51,392 nt of DNA from Methylobacter sp. (GTDB taxonomy: Bacteria; Pseudomonadota; Gammaproteobacteria; Methylococcales; Methylomonadaceae): positions 1-51,392 of the forward strand of contig JAUXTH010000133.1 in the NCBI GenBank assembly GCA_030679035.1. Direction: 5' to 3'. The notes below the pieces were generated by a model. That model saw only the letters and a program-made list of their open reading frames with translations. It had not been told where the DNA came from and did not search any database. Shown here in pieces: positions 44,487 to 51,392 of this stretch. Positions within the stretch are counted from its first letter, which is position 1; every line of letters begins with the position of its first letter. The translations under genes were made by a program, and so were the position numbers.

Positions 44487-45242
44487 TTAATAGCGATGTT
44501 GACTCAGTTCTGCTGGCCATTGACACCTTACCATGGTTCTTCGATTTTGAAAATTATCTACCGACTGATCGAGGACTGAAACGATCTCATCACTGTCAAT
44601 AATATTTTTACTGCTATCAAGAATATAAAAGGCCAATTGGTTGATGGCCGCCCAGTTCGCATCATTATTGACAAAGTCAAATGCGACGGCAAACAACTTA
44701 TCCAATTTTTCATCTTGTTGTTGTTTATCGTCAGAGAAACTTTGTAAATATTCATTAGCCAGAGCAAGATCGGAACTACCGCCATAATTCTTTAATGCTT
44801 TCAGGTTGACTAACTGATGATTAAACAGTTCATCATCGGTAGTAGCGACATGCTTGGCTTCAGCCAGCGGCCCGATCAGCAGATTAATAATATCCGCATC
44901 AAAGGCTATCTTGTAATCCTTTACCAATTCCATCATGGTGTCATTCTGTTCCGCTAACTCCTGCATCAGACTATCGAAAGACGGCGGCAATAATTCAACT
45001 AACCGCCCGCCTTCCACGCGCGCAATACAATCGTCGTGGGTTGTTTGGTAAGCCATGATATCCGCAGCCGTCACGCCGCTCATCTCTTTAAAAATAATCT
45101 TAAAAGAAACCGGCGGCAATTGTCGGGCTTTGTTGTTTAAATGAATACCCGCCGCATGTCCTGCTTCATGAAAAGCAACACGCTGTTTATGCTCTACTAA
45201 TTTGTCCTGACTTAGAGTCTCAATTATCTTGCTTCGTTTCAT
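44487..45242 (-). CDS. Stand-alone FtsH-protease-like (M41-like) protein without an ATPase domain
   Basis: About 251 residues from the ATG at 45240-45242 (GGTGG upstream; an in-frame ATG at 45254 adds four residues). No AAA domain and no membrane helix. The zinc motif lies near the N-terminus: [15 protein letters not shown], very close to the neighbouring FtsH's [16 protein letters not shown]. Further on, LLIGPLAEAKHVAT and GGSSDLALANEYLQS correspond to the FtsH segments [10 protein letters not shown] and [13 protein letters not shown], including the aspartate expected as third zinc ligand. It therefore looks like a diverged FtsH protease domain. It ends 17 bp before the FtsH paralogue and is probably co-transcribed. 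Function unknown; a partner, adaptor or regulator of the FtsH is possible. Confidence 0.72.
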   Translation of the reverse strand: MKRSKIIETLSQDKLVEHKQRVAFHEAGHAAGIHLNNKARQLPPVSFKIIFKEMSGVTAADIMAYQTTHDDCIARVEGGRLVELLPPSFDSLMQELAEQNDTMMELVKDYKIAFDADIINLLIGPLAEAKHVATTDDELFNHQLVNLKALKNYGGSSDLALANEYLQSFSDDKQQQDEKLDKLFAVAFDFVNNDANWAAINQLAFYILDSSKNIIDSDEIVSVLDQSVDNFQNRRTMVRCQWPAELSQHRY

Positions 45243-45377
45243 AGTAACCACCATCGCTTTAAGTCAATAACCATCTTGATTAGCAAAAATACTCAGTCGG
45301 CACCGGCATGAACAGCAGACTTTTTTGCCGCAGGCAGAGGCATCTTGCTAATCAAGAAAACATTGTGCAATAAAAAA

Positions 45378-45575
45378 TTATTCAGCATCCTGAAACCAGT
45401 AGAAGTATTGATTTTTAACTTCCGCTTCAGCTTCAAACCAATCTTCCATTTCATGCCCGCAGGCAAACCCCCTTTTTTCGGCTTTACAGTAAGCACGTTC
45501 TTCAACCATCTTTTGAAACCTGTCCTCGTCAAAAACCTCCTTATTTGACTCTTTCACTGGATTAAAATCGGCCAT
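45378..45575 (-). CDS. DUF2934 family small protein
   Basis: A 65-residue acidic cytosolic protein starting MADFNPVKESNKEVFDED, with AGGGGTG ahead of the ATG at 45573-45575. The segment ERAYCKAEKRGFACGHEMED followed by WFEAEAEV is the DUF2934 signature (RAYxLAExRGxxxGxxxxDWxxAE). Function unknown. Same strand as the M41-like and FtsH genes, about 135 bp upstream of them. Confidence 0.78.
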   Translation of the reverse strand: MADFNPVKESNKEVFDEDRFQKMVEERAYCKAEKRGFACGHEMEDWFEAEAEVKNQYFYWFQDAE

Positions 45576-45730
45576 AACATCACCCCTGAACATCTCGAAG
45601 AAAACATTCTCAGTGTTTCATTCTATGAATAACGGGATAGTGGAACAATTGGTATAAGTACGTACCAGTCTAATAAACACTCGTCTCCATTCTGTATTTC
45701 CAATCGCGTAGGGCGCGCCGCCTTCTCCGC

Positions 45731-47881
45731 TCACTTCATCAGCTGTTGAAAAATGTTTGACCAGGGTAATACCGGAGAACCGTATAAATAGCCCTGACCC
45801 TCATCGCAGCCTAAATCCATCAGCCGGTTTTGCTGATCATTCGACTCAATCCCCATCGCAATAACCTGTAAATGCAAACCATGGCCCAAGGCTATCACCG
45901 CACGGGTAACATCCTCATCGTTAGCGTTATTCAACACATCAACGACAAATGAACTGTTAATTTTCAATTTTTTTACCGGAATGCGTTTTAAGTTGTTAAA
46001 TGAAAAACAGCCCACGCCAAAATCATCAATCGTCAAATCTATTCCAACGGCAACCAACTGGTTAAGCGCCTTGATGGTTTGTTCGGAATTATCCATAAAA
46101 CTGCCGCCGGTCAATTCCAGCTCAAGATAAGACGGAGCCAGCCCGGTCGAATGCAATATCCGCTCAACCGTCGCCACAAAATCGGAGCGTAAAAACTGAA
46201 CCGCAGACACATTAACGACCATTTTTTTAATCAGTAAACCCTCATCCAGCCAGCGGCACATCTGTATGCAGGCGTTCTGCAAGACCCATTCGCCGAGCGC
46301 CACAATAAAGCCGCTTTCCTCGGCGATGGGGATAAACTGCTTTGGGGAGATCAGTCCCAACGTTGGATGCATCCAGCGCACCAGGGACTCAACACCCACC
46401 AGCTTTCCGGTTTTAAAGCATATCTGCGGCTGATAATACAAAATCAATTCATGGCGCTCTAAAGACTGGCGTAACGCCCGTTCCATCGACATTTTCTCGA
46501 AAGCTTCGGTGGTTAACTCCAGGCTATAATATTGAAAGTTATTCCGCCCTTCTTTCTTGGCCCGGTACATCGCCGCATCGGCATTCCTAATCAGCGTATC
46601 CGTATCCTTTCCATCCTGAGGAAACAGGCTGATGCCGACACTGGTCGATATTTTTAGCCGGTATCCTTTAATAAAAACGGGGGCATTAAAGGTATCGATC
46701 AGCTTTTGCGCCAGCTTGGCAGGATTTTTGGCATCGGGGATATTTTCCATAAACACCACAAATTCATCACCGGCATAACGCGAAACCGTGTCTTCTTTTC
46801 TGACCAGGTTTTTTATGCGTTTTGCGGTCTCCCTTAACAAACCATCGCCGACCGCATGGCCATAGGTATCGTTAATGCCCTTAAAGCGATCAAGATCAAG
46901 AAACAAGACGGCAGCTTGCGAACCTTCACGCATTGCGGTTTGCAATGAATGATCGATACGATCCTTCAACAACAACCGGTTCGGCAGTTTAGTCAGCGGG
47001 TCGTGGTAGGCCAAAAAACCCAGATGCTCCTGCGCTTTCTTAAAATGTGTTATATCCATGAACACATGGACATAATGGAGCACCTCGCCCTCTGAATCCC
47101 TTACTTGGCTGACGGTAGTCCACGAAGGAAAATCCGTGTTGCTTTTATGACGACGCCATACCTCGCCTTGCCAGCTGGTTACATTCCCGGTAACGCTGCT
47201 TAATTCGTCATCGCTTTTTAGGTTATTTTTCTTTGCTTGCAAAAAATGTGCGCTTTTCCCGTAAACATCTTGCTGGGTATAGCCGGTTATTGCGGTAAAC
47301 GCCTCATTAACCGAAATGATCTTTTTGTCTTTATCGGTAACAAAGATGCCCTCCCCTATATTATTAAAAATCACCGACGCCATGCTCAACTTGCCTTCAG
47401 ACTGCTTTTGCCGGGTAATATCAGTCAAGGTCATTAATACCTGATAAGGTTGATCCTCGCCCCCCCTGAATTCGGGCACTGCATTGACGACAACCCAGAT
47501 ATAACTTTGCCGTTCAGAATTAAACAGCCCCATCACACCTTCCACCGGCTTGCCGGTACGCAATGTCAACGCCGCAGGCTGTTGTTCTTCCGGAAAAACA
47601 GAAGCGTCTTCCCTGATGACCTTAAAACAGGAATCGGCAAACTTGCGCCCTATAATGATGTCGTGAGGCAGACCAAGAAGCTGCTCGGCGGCCTGATTGA
47701 CAGACATCACGATACCCGCTGCATCCAGATAAACAACGCCCTGATCAATATTTTCAAATAAGCTGCGATATTTGGCCTCACTAATCCGTAGGGTATCAAT
47801 AGCCAGTTTAGGATTCGTCAATTGCGGCATAAAAAAAAACGAGCCAAATGTTCCAAGACCTTCCTTAAGTTTTTCAAGCAT
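45731..47881 (-). CDS. PAS-PAS-GGDEF protein with a degenerate EAL domain
   Basis: A 716-residue protein: PAS 1 (about 35-160), PAS 2 (about 165-285), GGDEF (about 295-455), EAL (about 465-715). The cyclase motif reads SRYAGDEFVVF (AGDEF, a tolerated variant), with the I-site RKED five residues ahead. The EAL domain has lost key residues: EAL reads ESL (GVESLVRW), the glutamate of the TE motif is glycine (LELTGGSFMDN), the LKID aspartate is asparagine (LKINSSFV), and EGVE reads MGIE. The DD pair (IDDFG) remains. I infer an active cyclase and an inactive or binding-only EAL domain. Not a duplicate of 36137-38362 in detail, though the architecture is the same. Confidence 0.9.
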   Translation of the reverse strand: MLEKLKEGLGTFGSFFFMPQLTNPKLAIDTLRISEAKYRSLFENIDQGVVYLDAAGIVMSVNQAAEQLLGLPHDIIIGRKFADSCFKVIREDASVFPEEQQPAALTLRTGKPVEGVMGLFNSERQSYIWVVVNAVPEFRGGEDQPYQVLMTLTDITRQKQSEGKLSMASVIFNNIGEGIFVTDKDKKIISVNEAFTAITGYTQQDVYGKSAHFLQAKKNNLKSDDELSSVTGNVTSWQGEVWRRHKSNTDFPSWTTVSQVRDSEGEVLHYVHVFMDITHFKKAQEHLGFLAYHDPLTKLPNRLLLKDRIDHSLQTAMREGSQAAVLFLDLDRFKGINDTYGHAVGDGLLRETAKRIKNLVRKEDTVSRYAGDEFVVFMENIPDAKNPAKLAQKLIDTFNAPVFIKGYRLKISTSVGISLFPQDGKDTDTLIRNADAAMYRAKKEGRNNFQYYSLELTTEAFEKMSMERALRQSLERHELILYYQPQICFKTGKLVGVESLVRWMHPTLGLISPKQFIPIAEESGFIVALGEWVLQNACIQMCRWLDEGLLIKKMVVNVSAVQFLRSDFVATVERILHSTGLAPSYLELELTGGSFMDNSEQTIKALNQLVAVGIDLTIDDFGVGCFSFNNLKRIPVKKLKINSSFVVDVLNNANDEDVTRAVIALGHGLHLQVIAMGIESNDQQNRLMDLGCDEGQGYLYGSPVLPWSNIFQQLMK

Positions 47882-48085
47882 TGCATTTTTACTCCTTGGA
47901 TAACAAAAATATCCGGCATTTGATCGGGAAATTTCTAATAATCTTTTCTTTTTAGAAAGCTATGTCGTTATTAAGTATCCCGTTGTGTGCAGTGATACTG
48001 TGGCTTTTGACAACAACTACAGCCAGTCTACGCCGCCTTATATTCAGTCTTACTATTATGTAAACAATCCACGCCTTCTTACACT

Positions 48086-48274
48086 TCAGCGAAAAAACCT
48101 GGGGGTTTTAGTTTCTGCATGCGCATTTTTCTTTGATTTTGTTTTTACCTCTTTGTAATATTCAACCTCGTCATGCATGAATTGCTTTTCCTTTAGTTCA
48201 ATATCAATCCAGGGGATTTTATGTTGCCAATTTGCATCCAACTGCTGCCCATCATCTTCTACGCAAGTCACCAT
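48086..48274 (-). CDS. Small hypothetical protein
   Basis: A possible 62-residue protein from the ATG at 48272-48274, with GGTGAG upstream: MVTCVEDDGQQLDANWQHKI and a lysine-rich end (KEVKTKSKKNAHAETKTPRF). A longer frame reaches 48352. No domain, signal peptide or membrane helix is seen. The call rests on the ribosome binding site and a non-random, charged composition only. Confidence 0.45.
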   Translation of the reverse strand: MVTCVEDDGQQLDANWQHKIPWIDIELKEKQFMHDEVEYYKEVKTKSKKNAHAETKTPRFFR

Positions 48275-48658
48275 GTTACTCACCAGCCTTTCTAATATTG
48301 ATCCATGACTAAATCTTATAGTAAAGAAAACAGCCGTAAAATTCGTACGCATACCTAAGTAATTTTACTTATGTATTTCCACGGATTAATGCCGTACATT
48401 ATGCTAAATCTTTAAAAACAGATGATCTATGCTGTCATTTTTTTCAAAAAAATCATTGAGACCGTGTACACCAAGCAAAATGACAACACAACTTTCTCGC
48501 CTATATTCAAAAAGACGCGCAAAGCAACAGATTAGCTCCGTAAAACCTGACACACTTACCGAAAAAACGGAATAAAATAAAAATAAGCTGTGGGAGAATG
48601 GTATGGCTATTCTTCGGAATCAACTTATTTCGCCAACCCATGGAAACAGATACTGGTT
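48275..48658. other. Intergenic region upstream of the sensor kinase
   Basis: About 384 bp, AT-rich, between the divergent small hypothetical gene and the kinase. An in-frame GTG at 48590 could extend the kinase by 23 residues. I see no repeat, RNA gene or clear promoter. Confidence 0.4.
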
Positions 48659-50572
48659 ATGAGAAAATCATCAAATAGACTCCTGAATCTGAATACTGGA
48701 AGTCTTGACGACAAAGCAGAAGCCTTGCTGGCTAAGCACCGTGAAGACATACGAAAACAGGCGGAAACCATGATCTCTCACTCCGGCGCCGATATTGCCC
48801 GAATGTCCACTGAGGACATTCAAAAACTGCTGTTTGAATTTCAGGTCCACCAACTAGAGCTGAAAATGCAGAACGAGGAGTTAAACAGGGCGTATCAGGC
48901 GTTGGTTATATCCCGTGATAGCTATGCGCAACTTTATGAGTCATCGCCTATCGGTTACCTGACGTTGAATGAAGCCGGAATCATCCAAAAAGCCAATGCC
49001 GCGGCCGCAAACCTGCTGGGGTGTTCAAAGCGAGCGTTACTCAACCAGCGCTTTGGGAAATTTATTCTCCCTTCGGAACAGGATAATTATTACTTGTTTA
49101 TCCGCAACCTTTTAACCCAAAAAACCGATCACGTCCTTAACGCCATAATCAGGGATACGGGCTCCACGTCAACTCACCCAGAATGCCAGTACTTTCAATT
49201 TTGCGCTGACTTGCCGCAACCAGGCTATAAAGACACCCCGTTAACTTACGTTGAATGCTACGCAAGAATTACTTATAACGAAAAAAATGAGTTACAGATA
49301 TGCCTAAGCATTAATAACGTAACCGAACGTAAGCAAGCACAAGAAACCATTGCCTGCCTTAATGAAAAGTTGGAAGAAAAAGTTCGCATGCAGAACAACG
49401 CCCTGACTTCAACCAACCTGAATTTAATGAAGAAAGTTGAAGAGCTCCGCCGTTCCAAACACCAATTAGTGGAACGGGAGGCCAAACTCAACTCCATTTT
49501 TAATGCGTCTGTGGAAGGCATTATCACCCTTGACATGTCCGACATCATCGTATCCGCCAATGCCGCAGTCGAAACCATTTTCGGCTATAAGCCGGAAGAG
49601 CTGATCGATTGCAACATCAACAAACTGATGCCGTCATCACCAAGAGATCTAAAAAATTACCGCTTGCCTCCCTCGGTAAAATTTGTCGGTCAAATAAGGG
49701 AGGTTGAAGGCATACACAAAAACGGTTCTGTGGTGCCCCTGGATATGTCCATAGCGGAATTTTCAATCGATAATGCGCATTATTTCACCCATATTGTGCG
49801 TGATGTAAGTTTGCGCAAATATCAGGAACAGCAAGACAAAGCACATCTGGACGAACTCGCTCATGTCACCCGGCTGGGACTGATGGGGGAAATGGCGTCC
49901 GGTATCGCTCATGAAGTCAACCAGCCCCTGGCTGCGATTTCCACCTATACGCAAGTCAGTTTAAACCTTATTAACGCTGAAACCCCTGATCTGGCAAGGC
50001 TCAGCGAAATCCTAGACAAAACCCAGCAGCAAGCTTTAAGAGCGGGAGGTATCGTTCATCGCATGAGGGAGTTTGTTAAATCCCATTCAAAGCATCGCTC
50101 AACCACAGACCTTAACGCTTTGATTAATGACGCTGTCGACCTGTGTATTTCCGAACTCAAACAAAACGACATAAAGCTGATATTTGAGCTGGAAAACCCT
50201 CTGCCGCCTATCTATGTCGATCATATACAAATAGAACAGGTTCTGATAAACCTGATCCGAAACAGCATTGATGCCTTAAAGAACTTGCCGGTAAATCAGG
50301 ATCGCCAGTTAACCATCCATAGCCACATGGCTCCCAATAACAAAATACAGGTCAGGGTTAAGGACAATGGCTCGGGGCTTGATCAAGAGCAACAGCAAAA
50401 AATATTGACGCCTTTTTACACCACCAAGAGAGACGGCATGGGCATGGGACTGTCCATCAGCCGCTCAATTATCGAAGCCCATAAAGGTACGTTGCATTTC
50501 AATAGCCAACCTGGAAAAGGCACTACTTTTTATTTCACATTACCCGTACGGAGAAAAACTGATGAGCGCTAA
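48659..50572 (+). CDS. PAS-containing sensor histidine kinase (FixL-like architecture)
   Basis: A 637-residue cytoplasmic kinase from the ATG at 48659 (a GTG at 48590 would add 23). Order: an N-terminal helix IQKLLFEFQVHQLELKMQNE, PAS 1 (LYESSPIGYLTLNEAG...), a coiled-coil linker, PAS 2 (LNSIFNASVEGIITLDMSDI...), HisKA with the phospho-accepting histidine in MASGIAHEVNQPLAAISTYT, and HATPase with NLIRNSID, KDNGSGLD and GMGMGLSISRSI. PAS 2 aligns with the FixL haem PAS, but the position of the haem histidine is occupied by NYRLPP, so haem binding is not expected. It overlaps the response regulator gene by 11 bp. Confidence 0.93.
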   Translation: MRKSSNRLLNLNTGSLDDKAEALLAKHREDIRKQAETMISHSGADIARMSTEDIQKLLFEFQVHQLELKMQNEELNRAYQALVISRDSYAQLYESSPIGYLTLNEAGIIQKANAAAANLLGCSKRALLNQRFGKFILPSEQDNYYLFIRNLLTQKTDHVLNAIIRDTGSTSTHPECQYFQFCADLPQPGYKDTPLTYVECYARITYNEKNELQICLSINNVTERKQAQETIACLNEKLEEKVRMQNNALTSTNLNLMKKVEELRRSKHQLVEREAKLNSIFNASVEGIITLDMSDIIVSANAAVETIFGYKPEELIDCNINKLMPSSPRDLKNYRLPPSVKFVGQIREVEGIHKNGSVVPLDMSIAEFSIDNAHYFTHIVRDVSLRKYQEQQDKAHLDELAHVTRLGLMGEMASGIAHEVNQPLAAISTYTQVSLNLINAETPDLARLSEILDKTQQQALRAGGIVHRMREFVKSHSKHRSTTDLNALINDAVDLCISELKQNDIKLIFELENPLPPIYVDHIQIEQVLINLIRNSIDALKNLPVNQDRQLTIHSHMAPNNKIQVRVKDNGSGLDQEQQQKILTPFYTTKRDGMGMGLSISRSIIEAHKGTLHFNSQPGKGTTFYFTLPVRRKTDER

Positions 50573-51212
50573 TAACTCAAAATCTCTCGTTTATATAGTT
50601 GACGATGAATTCGCAATTCGCGACTCACTAACTCTGTTGATTGAATCAACGGGGCAATCAGCCAGGAGCTTTGAATCCGCCGAGGCCTTTTTAAATGAGT
50701 ATGACCCCAACCAGTCAGGCTGCCTGCTGTTGGATGTTAGAATGCCTTTAATGAGCGGGCACGACCTCCAGAAGGAATTATCGAAAAGAGGCCATATCAT
50801 TCCCATCATATTTATCAGCGGTCATGCCGAGATTCCCGATTCGGCAAAAGCATTCAGGGCCGGCGCTGTCGATTTTCTGGAAAAACCGTTTAATAACTCG
50901 GAACTTCTGGAACGAGTCGATGAAGCCCTTAAAAAGGACGCTACGTTCAGAGGTGAGTTTGTCAAAAGACGCCGCATACAAGACCGGCTCGAACATTTAA
51001 CCCCGAGGGAAAGAGAAGTGTTGGGCCTGATAGTCAAAAGCCACTCCAACAAGGAATCGGCAAAAATACTCAACATCAGCAATCGCACCGTAGACGTGCA
51101 CCGGGCAAGCATCATGGAAAAAATGCAGGCCGACAATGTCGCTGAATTGATAACGATGGTCATGTATTGTGAGACGCCGGACAGCAGTTCACTGGAGGAA
51201 AGGTTTCATTAA
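50562..51212 (+). CDS. FixJ/NarL-type response regulator
   Basis: A 216-residue partner of the overlapping kinase. The receiver domain has the acidic pocket VDDEFA, phospho-acceptor aspartate in LLLDVRMPLMSG, switch serine in FISGHAEI and lysine in LEKPFNN. A LuxR-type helix-turn-helix follows (LTPREREVLGLIVKSHSNKE, then ISNRTVDVHRASIMEKMQ). FixJ-like regulators activate transcription on phosphorylation; target genes are unknown. Confidence 0.94.
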   Translation: MSANNSKSLVYIVDDEFAIRDSLTLLIESTGQSARSFESAEAFLNEYDPNQSGCLLLDVRMPLMSGHDLQKELSKRGHIIPIIFISGHAEIPDSAKAFRAGAVDFLEKPFNNSELLERVDEALKKDATFRGEFVKRRRIQDRLEHLTPREREVLGLIVKSHSNKESAKILNISNRTVDVHRASIMEKMQADNVAELITMVMYCETPDSSSLEERFH

Positions 51213-51392
51213 CCTAAAACAACGATAGGTCTACGAAAGGAGGTAAACAGTTAGGGCAATCGCGCTTAAATAAAGCGATATGGTGCAAATTTCTGCTTAG
51301 TGATTTTAAGTTCTGCTTTAAAAATCAGGGGAAAACATAAACGGAGCCGCGACTTCAGTCGCGCACGAGTCATAACGCCAGTTGTAAAGGAA
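51213..51392. other. 3' end of the window with a small palindrome
   Basis: No gene is visible. GCGACTTCAGTCGC (51349-51362) is a perfect palindrome apart from its TC centre, in a GGAGCCGCGACTTCAGTCGC context typical of yet another REP type. AAAGGAGGT at 51236-51244 resembles a strong ribosome binding site, but no start codon follows at a proper distance. Confidence 0.5.

Noticed and set aside
51236-51244. Strong ribosome-binding-like sequence AAAGGAGGT
   Set aside because: No start codon or ORF follows at a workable distance before the window ends.
1-51392. CRISPR array, prophage or rRNA operon
   Set aside because: No regularly spaced direct repeats, phage structural genes or rRNA sequence was seen; the repeats found are palindromic and scattered.

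Overview
The window looks like chromosomal DNA of a gammaproteobacterial methylotroph, most likely a methanotroph of the order Methylococcales. Two observations point there. First, it carries a complete four-subunit formyltransferase/hydrolase operon (fhcB-A-D-C, 16071-20712) of the tetrahydromethanopterin/methanofuran C1 pathway, with a Fae-family protein beside it. Second, the housekeeping blocks have typical gammaproteobacterial order and sequence (tig-clpP-clpX-lon-hupB-tRNA-Val-tRNA-Asp-ppiD, pdxA-rsmA, trmJ-cysE-iscR). The genus is not resolved from sequence alone.

Layout. 1-4391: a peptide-type ABC importer operon on the minus strand (binding protein, permease, second permease running off the window edge), split by a REP-associated tyrosine transposase flanked on each side by an inverted pair of 20-bp palindromes. 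4508-14050: fabI and the protein quality-control block (ppiD, two tRNAs, hupB, lon, clpX, clpP, tig, tRNA-Leu). 14262-20712: C1 region, with a small unknown protein, a radical SAM protein, a Fae paralogue that seems to lack the family's active-site histidine, and fhcBADC. 21112-25913: pdxA-rsmA, then a two-gene ATPase + HNH nuclease pair resembling a Septu defence system, then an NlpE-like protein. 26174-29864: iscA, iscS, iscR, cysE and trmJ; iscR has a good promoter overlapped by a probable IscR site, and no iscU, hscA, hscB or fdx follows. 30119-35874: suhB, rimI, a family 4 uracil-DNA glycosylase, a DUF1640 protein, leuA with its own promoter and a candidate leucine attenuator, pssA and arfB. 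36137-51212: accessory and signalling region, with two GGDEF/EAL proteins (one with a degenerate EAL domain), a GIY-YIG protein between repeat copies, a broken CheB-CheR-PAS gene, an FtsH paralogue next to a stand-alone FtsH-protease-like domain, a DUF2934 protein, and a FixL/FixJ-like two-component pair.

The most striking feature is the number of distinct palindromic intergenic repeats (about nine types in 51 kb) with only one visible transposase of the class that moves such repeats. One 53-bp hairpin repeat lies between iscR and iscS and also inside the trmJ reading frame. There it adds about 17 codons without breaking the gene, and a compensatory base-pair change between the two copies supports the hairpin. 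The other main candidates for new biology are the leuA attenuator, the stand-alone M41-like protease beside an FtsH paralogue, and the histidine-less Fae paralogue.
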